A stretch of DNA of 64,000 nucleotides from the NCBI GenBank assembly GCA_963736285.1, contig CAVTOA010000003.1:1116001-1180000 (forward strand), in the 5' to 3' direction. The DNA comes from CAVTOA01 sp963736285 (GTDB lineage: Bacteria; Actinomycetota; Actinomycetes; Mycobacteriales; QHCE01). The notes under the pieces were generated by a model. That model ran no database searches, was not told the origin of the DNA, and saw nothing but the letters and a program-made list of their open reading frames with translations. Numbering within the stretch: the first letter of the stretch is position 1; each line of letters begins with the position of its first letter. Position numbers and translations under genes: made by a program. Positions 34,596 to 42,903 of the stretch are shown in pieces.

Positions 34596-35430
34596 ATGGG
34601 TATCCGCAATACAAGCCGACGACGCCAGGGCGGCGCGGGGCGAGCGTCTCGGATTTTGCCGAGATCACCCGTGATAGCCCGGAGAAGTCGTTGCTGCGGC
34701 CGTGAACAACAAGGGTGGGCGGAACGGCCAGGGCAAGATAACCATCCGCCACCAGGGTGGTGGGCACAAGCGCCAGTACCGGTTGATCGACTTTCGCCGC
34801 AACGACAAAGACGGCGTTCCCGCAAGGGTTGCGCATATCGAATACGACCCGAACCGAACTGCCAACATCGCGTTGCTTCACTACGCCGATGGCGAGAAGC
34901 GATACATCTTGGCGCCGAAGAACTTGCGTCAAGGCGACTTGATTGAGAGCGGCGCCGGCTCGGACATCAAGCCGGGAAATAACTTGCCGCTGCGTAACAT
35001 TCCGGTCGGTACGGTGGTGCACGCGATCGAGCTCCGGCCGGGCGGTGGCGCTAAACTTGCTCGTTCTGCTGGCGCTAGCATTCAGCTGCTGGCGCGTGAG
35101 GGTAACTACGCCACGCTTCGGTTGCCCTCGGGTGAAATGCGCATGGTCGAGGTGAGCTGCCGCGCCACGGTGGGCGAGGTCGGCAACGCCGAGCAGTCCA
35201 ACATTAACTGGGGCAAGGCTGGCCGAATGCGCTGGAAAGGCAAGCGGCCGAGTGTTCGTGGTGTTGCGATGAACCCGGTGGATCACCCTCACGGTGGTGG
35301 TGAAGGTAAGACGTCCGGTGGTCGTAACCCGGTGAACCCGAAGGGCAAGCCCGAGGGCCGGACCCGCAGGAAAAAGAACAAGAGCAGCCGGCTGATTGTT
35401 CGGTCGCGTCACGCAGGCAAGAAGGGCTAA
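34596..35430 (+). CDS. rplB: 50S ribosomal protein uL2, frameshifted near the start
   Basis: The start Met-Gly-Ile-Arg at ATG 34596, behind AGAGGAAAG, loses a base at about 34607, after which Tyr-Lys-Pro-Thr-Thr-Pro-Gly-Arg-Arg-Gly reads in another frame. A second shift at about 34700 precedes Lys-Gly-Gly-Arg-Asn. From there to 35430 the protein is normal, including Met-Asn-Pro-Val-Asp-His-Pro-His-Gly-Gly-Gly-Glu-Gly with the His needed near the peptidyl transferase centre. The predicted full length is about 277 residues. Confidence 0.95.
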
Positions 35431-35442
35431 AGGTAATTCGTT

Positions 35443-35724
35443 ATGCCACGCAGTATTAAAAAAGGGCCCTTCGTTGATGATCACCTCAACAAGAAGGTGT
35501 TGTTCCAAAACGAAAAGGGCACCAAGAACGTCATCAAGACCTGGTCGCGGCGCTCGACGATCACGCCGGACATGGTTGGTCACACCATCGCGGTCCACAA
35601 TGGAATGAAGCACATCCCTGTCTTCATTTCTGAGTCGATGGTCGGCCATAAGCTTGGCGAGTTCTCGCTGACCCGCACATTCAAGGGTCATGTGAAGGAC
35701 GACCGTCGAGGCAAGCGCGGCTAG
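35443..35724 (+). CDS. rpsS: 30S ribosomal protein uS19
   Basis: The protein is 93 residues, intact, from ATG 35443 (Met-Pro-Arg-Ser-Ile-Lys-Lys-Gly-Pro-Phe-Val-Asp). Trp-Ser-Arg-Arg-Ser-Thr-Ile-x-Pro and Gly-His-Lys-Leu-Gly-Glu-Phe are conserved. It lies 12 bases after rplB and sits in the 30S head beside uS13. Confidence 0.98.
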   Translation: MPRSIKKGPFVDDHLNKKVLFQNEKGTKNVIKTWSRRSTITPDMVGHTIAVHNGMKHIPVFISESMVGHKLGEFSLTRTFKGHVKDDRRGKRG

Positions 35725-35779
35725 GCGCGGCATCCCGAGAATTCAGCAGAGTTCATCGAAGAATTAAGAGAGCAGACAG

Positions 35780-36376
35780 ATGGCAGTGATCGAGGGCGAG
35801 CGCACGAACCTGCGCCGTGAGCGCCTGTTGGGCGAGGCCCCAGGCGCGTACGCGCAGGCACGTTTTGTGCGCGTAGCACCGATGAAAGCGCGGCGGGTCA
35901 TTGATTTGATTCGTGGTTTGACGGCGAGCGAAGCAATGACAGTGCTGCGTTTTGCGCCGCAGGCCGCGAGCCAGCCGATCGCCAAGGTATTGGCGAGTGC
36001 GGTGGCTAACGCGGAAAACAACGAGCGGCTCGACCCAGAGTTGCTGCTGGTGGCGAAGGCTTTCATCGACGAGGGTCCCACGCTCAAGCGGATCCAGCCA
36101 CGCGCGCAGGGGCGGGCGTACCGCATCCGCAAGCGCACGTGCCACATCACGATCGTGGTCGAGAGTGTGACTAGCCAAGACAAAGCTAAGCCAGCCAAGA
36201 AGGCCAAGAGCAAGGCCGCACAGAAAGCAAAGACTCGGCCCGCTGCGGGCAAAGCCGCGAGCAAGCCAGCGGATAAGCCGAAGAAAGCTAAGGCAGCAAC
36301 AAAGTCTGCCGCAAAGAGCAGCTCCGCAAAGAAATCAACTGAATCTGCTGGGTCCACTGAGGGAGGCGACTCGTAA
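35780..36376 (+). CDS. rplV: 50S ribosomal protein uL22 with long Lys/Ala tail
   Basis: The protein has 198 residues against about 110 for E. coli. The core (about 20-130) has Val-Ala-Pro-Met-Lys-Ala-Arg-Arg-Val-Ile-Asp-Leu-Ile-Arg-Gly and ends at the usual Arg-x-Cys-His-Ile-Thr-Ile-Val-Val. The remaining 65 residues are a low-complexity Lys/Ala/Ser tail ending in an acidic stretch. uL22 lines the exit tunnel; tails of this kind in actinobacteria extend along the ribosome surface. Intact, with the stop overlapping rpsC. Confidence 0.96.
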   Translation: MAVIEGERTNLRRERLLGEAPGAYAQARFVRVAPMKARRVIDLIRGLTASEAMTVLRFAPQAASQPIAKVLASAVANAENNERLDPELLLVAKAFIDEGPTLKRIQPRAQGRAYRIRKRTCHITIVVESVTSQDKAKPAKKAKSKAAQKAKTRPAAGKAASKPADKPKKAKAATKSAAKSSSAKKSTESAGSTEGGDS

Positions 36377-37224
36377 TGGGTCAGAAGGTTAACCCGAACG
36401 GGTTCCGCCTCGGTATTACCACCGATTGGAAATCCCGGTGGTACGCCGACAAGCTGTACTCGGACTACGTGGCCGAAGACATACAAATTCGTCGGCTGCT
36501 CACCAAGGGAATGGATCGCGCTGGGATTTCCCGTGTAGAGATCGAGCGCACTCGTGACCGTGTCAGGGTCGATATCCACACTGCCCGTCCGGGAATCGTG
36601 ATTGGTCGTCGTGGTGCGGAAGCGGACCGCATTCGGGGCGAGCTAGAAAAGCTCACCAGTAAGCAGATTCAGCTGAACATCCTCGAGGTCAAGAACCCAG
36701 AGGCGGATGCACAACTCGTCGCGCAGGGCGTGGCCGAGCAACTATCCAGCCGAGTGGCTTTCCGACGTGCGATGCGTAAAGCGATTCAGACGGCGATGAA
36801 GAGCGCGGGAGTCAAAGGTATCCGAGTTCAGTGCTCGGGCCGACTTGGTGGCGCCGAGATGAGCCGCTCTGAGTTTTACCGGGAAGGCCGCGTTCCGCTG
36901 CACACGCTGCGGGCAAACATCGACTACGGCTTCTACGAAGCTCGCACTACCTTCGGTCGCATCGGGGTGAAGGTGTGGATCTACAAGGGCGACGTTCTCC
37001 AGAGCCGCGCCGAGCGTGAGGCTGCCGAGGCGGCTATGCGCGCGCAGCGTCGGGATCGTCCTCGCCGGAAGTCCGGTGGCAATACCAAAAACACGGCGCC
37101 GAGCCGGCAGCAAAACCAGAGCAAGCCGACGGAGGCGCCCGCGCCAGCGGCTGACGCCCCGGTCGCTGCTGTCGCACCGGCCGCGACCGGTTCCGAAGCC
37201 AGTACGAAAAGCCAGGAGGGCTGA
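36376..37224 (+). CDS. rpsC: 30S ribosomal protein uS3 with extended C-terminus
   Basis: The protein is 282 residues from ATG 36376, which overlaps the rplV stop by one base. The KH domain is seen in Arg-Pro-Gly-Ile-Val-Ile-Gly-Arg-Arg-Gly-Ala-Glu (about 73-84) and the C-terminal domain in Ser-Arg-Ser-Glu-Phe-Tyr-Arg-Glu-Gly-Arg-Val-Pro-Leu-His-Thr-Leu-Arg-Ala. The last 65 residues are Ala/Pro/Thr-rich. uS3 lies at the mRNA entry channel. Confidence 0.97.
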   Translation: MGQKVNPNGFRLGITTDWKSRWYADKLYSDYVAEDIQIRRLLTKGMDRAGISRVEIERTRDRVRVDIHTARPGIVIGRRGAEADRIRGELEKLTSKQIQLNILEVKNPEADAQLVAQGVAEQLSSRVAFRRAMRKAIQTAMKSAGVKGIRVQCSGRLGGAEMSRSEFYREGRVPLHTLRANIDYGFYEARTTFGRIGVKVWIYKGDVLQSRAEREAAEAAMRAQRRDRPRRKSGGNTKNTAPSRQQNQSKPTEAPAPAADAPVAAVAPAATGSEASTKSQEG

Positions 37225-37227
37225 CAC

Positions 37228-37656
37228 ATGTTGTCGCCGAAGAGACCCCCAAAGGGTTTTCGTAAGCCGCACCACCCTAAGCGCGCGGGCAAATCCAAGG
37301 GCGGTACTAACGTCACATTTGGTGAGTTCGGTATTCAGGCGTTGGAGCCGGCGTACGTCACTAACCGGCAGATTGAAGCGGCGCGTATTGCGATCACTCG
37401 ACACATTCGCCGTGGTGGCAAGGTGTGGATCACGGTCTTCCCGGACCAGGCCCTCACCAAGAAGCCCGCAGAAACCCGGATGGGTTCCGGTAAGGGCTCG
37501 CCAGAGTGGTGGGTCGCGAATGTCAAGCCTGGACGGGTGATGTTCGAACTCTCATATCCAGTGGAAGAAACCGCAATGACGGCGCTGACACGGGCAATCC
37601 ACAAGTTGCCGATGAAGTGCCGCATCATTAAGCGCGAAGTTGGTGAAGCGGCATGA
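37228..37656 (+). CDS. rplP: 50S ribosomal protein uL16
   Basis: The protein is 142 residues, intact, beginning Met-Leu-Ser-Pro-Lys-Arg at ATG 37228. Hallmarks are Arg-Gly-Gly-Lys-Val-Trp-Ile and Gly-Ser-Gly-Lys-Gly-Ser-Pro-Glu-Trp-Trp-Val. uL16 helps place A-site tRNA. The end overlaps rpmC by four bases. Confidence 0.98.
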   Translation: MLSPKRPPKGFRKPHHPKRAGKSKGGTNVTFGEFGIQALEPAYVTNRQIEAARIAITRHIRRGGKVWITVFPDQALTKKPAETRMGSGKGSPEWWVANVKPGRVMFELSYPVEETAMTALTRAIHKLPMKCRIIKREVGEAA

Positions 37657-38022
37657 GTTCCGGTCCGAATAAGCTGGCTGCGCAGCTGCGCGAGCTCGGT
37701 GATGAAGAGCTTCGCACTAAGTTGTCGGAGTCCAAAGAGGAGCTGTTCAATCTGCGGTTCCAGGGCGTCACTGGGCAGCTAGACAACAATCGTCGACTGA
37801 GGATCGGTCCGGCACGACATTGCCCGGATTTACTCGGTTATTCGTGAGCGCGAGCTGGGCATTGCCCCGGCGCCGGTTGAGGTAGTAGACGAGCCCGCTC
37901 CCAAGAAGCGGGCCGCCAAGAAGACCGCTAAAAAGGCCAAGGATGGCGATGCCACCGCAACCACAGCGGATGAGGCAACTGCCGAGCAGAACGAGAAAGA
38001 CAAGAGCGAGGTCTCGGCATGA
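37653..38022 (+). CDS. rpmC: 50S ribosomal protein uL29, frameshifted, with Lys/Ala tail
   Basis: The start Met-Ser-Ser-Gly-Pro-Asn-Lys-Leu-Ala at ATG 37653 leads into the helix pair Lys-Glu-Glu-Leu-Phe-Asn-Leu-Arg-Phe-Gln. One extra base near 37804 shifts the frame; removing it gives Val-Arg-His-Asp-Ile-Ala-Arg-Ile-Tyr-Ser-Val-Ile-Arg-Glu-Arg-Glu and an open frame to 38022. The corrected product is about 122 residues, with a 50-residue Lys/Ala then acidic tail beyond the usual 65. The stop overlaps rpsQ (ATGA). Confidence 0.93.
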
Positions 38023-38324
38023 GTGGAGATGTAACCATGAGCCAGAGTGCTCAGGCCACGGAAGAAGCACCAGAGCGCGGTCGACGCAAGATCCGTGAAG
38101 GCCTTGTTGTCAGTGTCAAAATGGACAAGACCGCGGTGGTCGAGATTGAAGACCGTCGCAAGCACCCGTTGTATGGCAAGGTTATGCGTCGGACGAGCAA
38201 GTTCAAGGTGCACGACGAAAACAATGAGTGTGGCGTGGGCGACCGCGTGCGCATCATGGAGACCCGTCCGCTGTCCGCCACTAAGCGTTGGCGCTTGCTC
38301 GAGATCGTGGAGCGCGCGAAGTAA
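38019..38324 (+). CDS. rpsQ: 30S ribosomal protein uS17
   Basis: The protein is 101 residues, intact. ATG 38019 overlaps the rpmC stop; ATG 38037 is an alternative. The OB fold is seen in Gly-Leu-Val-Val-Ser-Val-Lys-Met-Asp-Lys-Thr-Ala-Val-Val and Ser-Lys-Phe-Lys-Val-His-Asp-Glu-Asn-Asn. uS17 binds 16S rRNA early in assembly. Confidence 0.97.
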   Translation: MSGDVTMSQSAQATEEAPERGRRKIREGLVVSVKMDKTAVVEIEDRRKHPLYGKVMRRTSKFKVHDENNECGVGDRVRIMETRPLSATKRWRLLEIVERAK

Positions 38325-38413
38325 GGCTGCGAGAGCTTCCGTAAGATCGTGAAGGTTTGGTAGTTCGAAACTATGAATTTGCTGGTTCGCCCAGCACGCA
38401 TGAGGAGTTAGAC

Positions 38414-38782
38414 GTGATTCAGCAGGAGTCGCGACTACGTGTCGCTGACAACACCGGTGCTCGGGAGATCCTGTGCATCCGGGTGCTGGGCGGCTCAGGC
38501 CGGCGGTATGCCGGCATCGGCGACATCGTCGTCGGCACCGTAAAAGACGCCATCCCCGGCGCGGGTGTGAAGCGCGGCGATGTAGTCAAAGCGGTCGTAG
38601 TCCGCACGGTCAAAGAAAAGCGGCGTCCAGATGGCTCGTACATTCGGTTCGACGAGAATGCTGCGGTGCTGATTAAGGATGGCGGTGACCCTCGCGGTAC
38701 CCGTATTTTCGGCCCGGTGGGCCGGGAGCTACGTGACAAGAAGTTCATGAAGATCATCTCGCTGGCCCCGGAGGTGCTGTGA
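38414..38782 (+). CDS. rplN: 50S ribosomal protein uL14
   Basis: The protein is 122 residues from GTG 38414 with GAGGAG nine bases upstream; the upstream in-frame start at 38357 adds a non-family stretch. It opens with Ile-Gln-Gln-Glu-Ser-Arg-Leu-Arg-Val-Ala-Asp-Asn-Thr-Gly. uL14 bridges the subunits and is the docking site of silencing factor RsfS. First gene of the spc section. Confidence 0.97.
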   Translation: MIQQESRLRVADNTGAREILCIRVLGGSGRRYAGIGDIVVGTVKDAIPGAGVKRGDVVKAVVVRTVKEKRRPDGSYIRFDENAAVLIKDGGDPRGTRIFGPVGRELRDKKFMKIISLAPEVL

Positions 38783-38785
38783 GCC

Positions 38786-39166
38786 ATGGCCAATAAACCA
38801 CCGGCTGGCAAAAAGAAGCGAGCCGCAATGAAGATCAAGAAAGGCGACACTGTCTTGGTGGTCGCCGGCAAAGACAAGGGTGCGCGGGGCAAGGTCATTG
38901 TTGCCTACCCCGAGAGGCAGAAGGTGCTGGTTGAGGGTATCAACCGCATCACTAAGCACACCAAGGTAGAGACATCGCAGCGTGGCTCTAAGAGCGGCGG
39001 CATCGTCACTGCCGAGGCCCCTATTCACGTCAGCAATGTCATGTTGATTGGCCCGGACGGCAAGCGGACTCGCGTGGGCTACCGCTTTGAGGAAGCCACC
39101 GACGATGACGGCAAGGTGACACGCACGAAAGTACGCGTGGCGCGTAGTAATGGTGAGGACATCTGA
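38786..39166 (+). CDS. rplX: 50S ribosomal protein uL24
   Basis: The protein is 126 residues from ATG 38786 with GGAGG 12 bases before it. ATG 38828 is an alternative that gives the common start Met-Lys-Ile-Lys-Lys-Gly-Asp. The KOW motif is Val-Ala-Gly-Lys-Asp-Lys-Gly-Ala-Arg-Gly-Lys-Val. uL24 is an assembly initiator. The stop overlaps rplE by one base. Confidence 0.96.
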   Translation: MANKPPAGKKKRAAMKIKKGDTVLVVAGKDKGARGKVIVAYPERQKVLVEGINRITKHTKVETSQRGSKSGGIVTAEAPIHVSNVMLIGPDGKRTRVGYRFEEATDDDGKVTRTKVRVARSNGEDI

Positions 39167-39747
39167 TGACTGCGGCGACACAAGAGGGCGCGCCTGAGAA
39201 AGTAGCTCCCCGGCTCAAGCAACGTTATCGCGAGGAGATCGTTTCTGGTCTGCGCGACCAGTTCACATACGGCAATGTCATGCAGATTCCTGGCGTGCTC
39301 AAGGTTGTTGTGAACATGGGAGTTGGCGAGGCGGCGAGGGACAGCAAGGCTATCGATGGTGCGTTGCGCGATCTCACACTGATCACCGGCCAGAAGCCGC
39401 AGTTGCGTCGTGCACGTAAATCGATCGCGCAGTTCAAATTGCGCGAAGGTCAGGCGATCGGCGCTAAGGTCACGCTGCGGGGCGACCGCATGTGGGAGTT
39501 CCTCGACCGATTGCTTACACTGGCTCTGCCCCGTATCCGTGACTTCCGTGGCTTGTCGGGCAAACAGTTCGACGGCAACGGCAATTACACCTTTGGCCTC
39601 ACCGAGCAGTCCATGTTCCAGGAGGTCGATATTGATTCGATCGATCGCCCCCGAGGCATGGACATCACCGTAGTCACCTCGGCTAAGACTGATGAGGAAG
39701 GCCGTGCGCTGCTTAAGCGTCTGGGCTTTCCGTTCAAGGAGAACTAA
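39166..39747 (+). CDS. rplE: 50S ribosomal protein uL5
   Basis: The protein is 193 residues, intact, from ATG 39166. It shows Val-Pro/Ile-Pro-Gly-Val-Leu-Lys-Val-Val-Val-Asn-Met-Gly-Val-Gly and Arg-Asp-Phe-Arg-Gly-Leu-Ser-Gly-Lys-Gln-Phe-Asp-Gly-x-Gly-Asn-Tyr. uL5 binds 5S rRNA and contacts P-site tRNA. rpsN follows after three bases. Confidence 0.97.
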   Translation: MTAATQEGAPEKVAPRLKQRYREEIVSGLRDQFTYGNVMQIPGVLKVVVNMGVGEAARDSKAIDGALRDLTLITGQKPQLRRARKSIAQFKLREGQAIGAKVTLRGDRMWEFLDRLLTLALPRIRDFRGLSGKQFDGNGNYTFGLTEQSMFQEVDIDSIDRPRGMDITVVTSAKTDEEGRALLKRLGFPFKEN

Positions 39748-39750
39748 CCC

Positions 39751-39933
39751 ATGGCCAAGAAAGCGTTGCGAGAAAAGGCTGAGCGGCGGCCAAAGTTCAA
39801 GGTGCGCGCCTACACCCGCTGCAAGCGGTGTGGACGCCCTCGTGCGGTGCTTCGCAAGTTCAAGCTCTGCCGTGTGTGTCTTCGTGAGATGGCGCATGCA
39901 GGTGAACTTCCCGGTGTCCACAAAGGATCGTGA
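39751..39933 (+). CDS. rpsN: 30S ribosomal protein uS14, zinc-binding type
   Basis: The protein is 60 residues with Cys24, Cys27, Cys40 and Cys43 forming a zinc ribbon, the short zinc form (type Z). It matches the zinc forms of bL33 and bL36 found elsewhere in this window, so no zinc-independent paralog set is seen here. It folds into the 30S head. Confidence 0.97.
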   Translation: MAKKALREKAERRPKFKVRAYTRCKRCGRPRAVLRKFKLCRVCLREMAHAGELPGVHKGS

Positions 39934-40016
39934 CGGCGTCTCTTTCGAGCTATCGCTGTATCTCTTTGCCATAGGCCCTTAGCTGGGAACCATGGCGAGA
40001 AAGGTAAACATTAACC

Positions 40017-40421
40017 ATGACCATGACCGATCCGATCGCGGACATGCTTACGCGGGTGCGTAACGCTAATTCGGCGTATCACGACCAAGTTGCGATGCCG
40101 TACTCAAAACTCAAGGCGCGCATCGCCGAGATTCTTCAAGAACAGGGCTACATCATGGGTTGGTCGGTGGAGAACGCCGATGACCCGGTGACCAAGTCTT
40201 TGGTTATTCAGCTTAAGTACGGTCCGACCCGTGAGCGGAGTATCGCTGGGGTTCGACGTATCTCCAAGCCGGGGCTGCGGGTGTATGCAAAGTCAGACAA
40301 TTTGCCGAAGGTGTTGGGTGGTCTTGGCGTGGCGATCATCTCCACGTCCTCTGGTTTGCTGACCGACCGGCAGGCGATCAAGAAAGGCGTGGGTGGGGAA
40401 GTCCTCGCCTACGTCTGGTAG
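40017..40421 (+). CDS. rpsH: 30S ribosomal protein uS8
   Basis: The protein is 134 residues, intact, from ATG 40017 (or ATG 40023). It shows Asp-Pro-Ile-Ala-Asp-Met-Leu-Thr-Arg-Val-Arg-Asn-Ala at the start and ends Gly-Gly-Glu-Val-Leu-Ala-Tyr-Val-Trp. uS8 binds 16S helix 21 and in E. coli represses the spc operon. Confidence 0.97.
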   Translation: MTMTDPIADMLTRVRNANSAYHDQVAMPYSKLKARIAEILQEQGYIMGWSVENADDPVTKSLVIQLKYGPTRERSIAGVRRISKPGLRVYAKSDNLPKVLGGLGVAIISTSSGLLTDRQAIKKGVGGEVLAYVW

Positions 40422-40433
40422 GGGAGGGTAGAC

Positions 40434-40971
40434 ATGTCGCGTATTGGACGCCAACCCATCTCTGTGCCCGCGGGCGTTGAGGTTACTCTCAATGATCGGG
40501 ATGTTGCGGTAAAAGGTCCCAAGGGTGAGCTTAATTGGACCATCGTCCTCGCCGATCGCCATCGAGCGTGATGGCGACCAACTGGTCATTACCCGCCCCA
40601 ACGACGAGCGTTCGGCACGCCAGCTACATGGCTTGTCGCGCACGTTGGTGGCGAACATGATCCAGGGCGTCACGAGTGGCTACGAAAAGAAAATGGTCAT
40701 TCGCGGTACTGGTTACCGGGTTCAGGCTAAGGGCGCCGATCTCGAATTCAACGTTGGTTACAGCCACTCGGTATTGGTAAAAGCCCCTGAGGGCATCACC
40801 TTTCAGGTTGTCAAGCCAACCGAGTTCAGCGTCAAGGGAATTGACAAGCAGCTCGTTGGGGAGACCGCGGCGAAGATCCGCGAGATTCGTCCCCCTGAGC
40901 CCTACAAGGGCAAAGGTATTGCCTATGACGGCGAAGTTATTCGCCGCAAGGCTGGAAAGGCAGGTAAGTGA
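40434..40971 (+). CDS. rplF: 50S ribosomal protein uL6, frameshifted
   Basis: The start Met-Ser-Arg-Ile-Gly-Arg-Gln-Pro-Ile is at ATG 40434, behind GGGGAGGG. An indel near 40545 (after Gly-Glu-Leu-Asn-Trp-Thr) shifts the frame. The rest is normal to 40971, with Lys-Met-Val-Ile-Arg-Gly-Thr-Gly-Tyr-Arg and Pro-Glu-Pro-Tyr-Lys-Gly-Lys-Gly-Ile. uL6 contacts the sarcin-ricin region. Confidence 0.94.
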
Positions 40972-41366
40972 TGGGTGCTACGCTGCTGCACCGCTCTTCG
41001 GCCCATGGGGTCGCGGGTGAGCGCCGCGTCGCGCGCTCTCGTCGCCACTTCCGGATCCGCAAAAAGATCTCGGGCACTGCCGAGAGGCCTCGTTTGGTAG
41101 TGACACGTTCGTTGCGCCATATATATGTCCAGTTGGTTGATGATGTGGCCGGTAAGACGCTCGCCTCTGCCTCCACTATGGACGCGGCTGTTCGCGGCAC
41201 AGATGGCGACAAGAAAGCGTTGGCGGCTAAGGTTGGCCAGCTGCTGGCCGAGCGCGCAAAGGATGCCCACATCAACAGGGCCGTCTTTGACCGCGCTGGC
41301 AATGCTTACCACGGCCGCATCGCCTCATTGGCCGACGCTGCTCGTGCGGGCGGACTGGATTTCTAG
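40971..41366 (+). CDS. rplR: 50S ribosomal protein uL18
   Basis: The protein is 131 residues from ATG 40971, sharing one base with the rplF stop (GTG 40968 is possible). It shows Arg-Pro-Arg-Leu-Val-Val-Thr-Arg-Ser-Leu-Arg-His-Ile-Tyr-Val-Gln and ends Ala-Arg-Ala-Gly-Gly-Leu-Asp-Phe. uL18 carries 5S rRNA with uL5. Confidence 0.96.
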   Translation: MGATLLHRSSAHGVAGERRVARSRRHFRIRKKISGTAERPRLVVTRSLRHIYVQLVDDVAGKTLASASTMDAAVRGTDGDKKALAAKVGQLLAERAKDAHINRAVFDRAGNAYHGRIASLADAARAGGLDF

Positions 41367-41434
41367 ATGTTCAAGCAACGAAGCGACAGCGCGAGAGTAG
41401 CTGTGGACGCGAAAATTATTGAAGGGAAGATCTG

Positions 41435-42052
41435 ATGCCTGGTCAGCAACGCCGCGGCTCGGCGACGGGCAAGGCCTCTGAAGGCGGCGGCCGCCGAGAG
41501 CGCCGTGGTGAGGGTGGCCGGGGGCAGGCCTCCGACAAGACGCCGCTGTTAGAGCGACTCGTCAAGGTCAATCGGGTGGCCAAGGTTGTCAGTGGTGGTC
41601 GCCGGTTTAGCTTTACCGCTTTGGTCGTCGTTGGCGACGGCGATGGCACGGTGGGTGTCGGATACGGCAAGGCCAAAGAGGTGCCCGCCGCTATCGCCAA
41701 GGGTGTAGAGGAAGCCAAGAAGCAGTTTTTCAAGGTTCCTCGCATCGGCTCGACGATTCCGCACCCTGTCATGGGTGAAGAAGCGGCCGGTGTGGTGCTA
41801 CTCAAGCCGGCTAGCCCTGGTACTGGTGTCATTGCTGGCGGGCCGGTTCGTGCCGTGCTGGAGTGCGCTGGCGTTCACGACGTACTTTCCAAGAGCTTGG
41901 GCTCCTCGAATGCGATCAACATCGTGCATGCCACTGTTGCCGCACTCAAAGGGTTGACCCGGCCGGAAGAAATCGCAGCTCGTCGCGGCTTGCCACTAGA
42001 AGATGTCGCACCCGCCGCTATGTTGCGGGCGCGCGCTGAAACGGGAGCATAA
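41435..42052 (+). CDS. rpsE: 30S ribosomal protein uS5
   Basis: The protein is 205 residues, intact, from ATG 41435 with GAAGGGAAG upstream. A Gly/Arg-rich N-terminal arm of about 40 residues precedes the domain with Val-Asn-Arg-Val-Ala-Lys-Val-Val-Ser-Gly-Gly-Arg-Arg-Phe. uS5 lies at the mRNA entry and affects decoding accuracy. Confidence 0.97.
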   Translation: MPGQQRRGSATGKASEGGGRRERRGEGGRGQASDKTPLLERLVKVNRVAKVVSGGRRFSFTALVVVGDGDGTVGVGYGKAKEVPAAIAKGVEEAKKQFFKVPRIGSTIPHPVMGEEAAGVVLLKPASPGTGVIAGGPVRAVLECAGVHDVLSKSLGSSNAINIVHATVAALKGLTRPEEIAARRGLPLEDVAPAAMLRARAETGA

Positions 42053-42054
42053 CC

Positions 42055-42237
42055 ATGGCGCGGTTAAAGGTTAAGCAGGTCCGGTCCGCGATCGGCACGA
42101 AGCCGAACCAGCGGCAGACCCTGCGTTCGCTGGGGCTCAAGCGTATTGACGACGTTGTCGTCAAGGAGGACCGGCCCGAAATTCGGGGCATGGTCTCGAC
42201 TGTGACCCACCTCGTACAGGTTGAGGAGGTCGAGTAA
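42055..42237 (+). CDS. rpmD: 50S ribosomal protein uL30
   Basis: The protein is 60 residues, intact, two bases after rpsE. It shows Ser-Ala-Ile-Gly-x-Lys-Pro-Asn-Gln-Arg-Gln-Thr-Leu-Arg-Ser-Leu-Gly-Leu, the full family signature. Confidence 0.97.
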   Translation: MARLKVKQVRSAIGTKPNQRQTLRSLGLKRIDDVVVKEDRPEIRGMVSTVTHLVQVEEVE

Positions 42238-42242
42238 CAATC

Positions 42243-42731
42243 ATGGCAAAGAATGTAGAAGCCGCCGAAGCGATGTCAGGAGCTGGTAAGGCCCTGAAGG
42301 TGCACCATCTACGGCCGGCGCCGGGCGCCAAAACAGAGAAGACCCGGGTCGGGCGTGGTGAGGGCTCCAAAGGCAAGACGGCTGGCCGCGGTACAAAGGG
42401 AACCAAAGCGCGTGGCACTGTCCCCGCTGGTTTCGAGGGTGGGCAAATGCCTATCCATATGCGGTTGCCCAAGCTCAAGGGCTTCAAGAACCCCTTCCGA
42501 GTCGAGTACCAAACGGTAAATCTGGATCGTTTGGCGGAGCTGTTCCCACAGGGCGGCACCGTTGGTCCAGAAGAGCTTGCCGCTGCTGGTGCGGTGCGTC
42601 CTCGCCGGCTCGTCAAGATTCTTGGTGGCGGTGAGCTTAACGGAGTCAAGCTAGACATTTCAGCGCATGCTTTTTCGGCAACAGCTCAAGAGAAGATCGT
42701 GGCGGCGGGCGGTTCGGTCGTCGCAGCGTGA
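42243..42731 (+). CDS. rplO: 50S ribosomal protein uL15
   Basis: The protein is 162 residues, intact, from ATG 42243. It has Lys-Val-His-His-Leu-Arg-Pro-Ala-Pro-Gly-Ala and the Gly/Lys/Arg-rich arm Gly-Arg-Gly-Glu-Gly-Ser-Lys-Gly-Lys-Thr-Ala-Gly-Arg-Gly-Thr-Lys-Gly. secY follows after a 172-base gap, so secY may have its own promoter. Confidence 0.97.
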   Translation: MAKNVEAAEAMSGAGKALKVHHLRPAPGAKTEKTRVGRGEGSKGKTAGRGTKGTKARGTVPAGFEGGQMPIHMRLPKLKGFKNPFRVEYQTVNLDRLAELFPQGGTVGPEELAAAGAVRPRRLVKILGGGELNGVKLDISAHAFSATAQEKIVAAGGSVVAA

Positions 42732-42903
42732 GCGTGAGGCACCGTACGGATTGGCCCGTGCGGTGCTTTAGCTGTGCAACTGTTAGAGTCGCATGGGTCT
42801 GCCCGCGATCTGATTGATCGATCGGCAAGCGGCAGATTTATAGCGTTTGTACTCCCTTTATCAACTGACTTGCATTCGTATTTATCAATGCGCAGGAGGA
42901 AAT

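Noticed and set aside
34387..35733. A 448-codon minus-strand frame across rplW, rplB and rpsS
   Set aside because: It lies opposite conserved ribosomal genes and has no ribosome site or recognisable domain.
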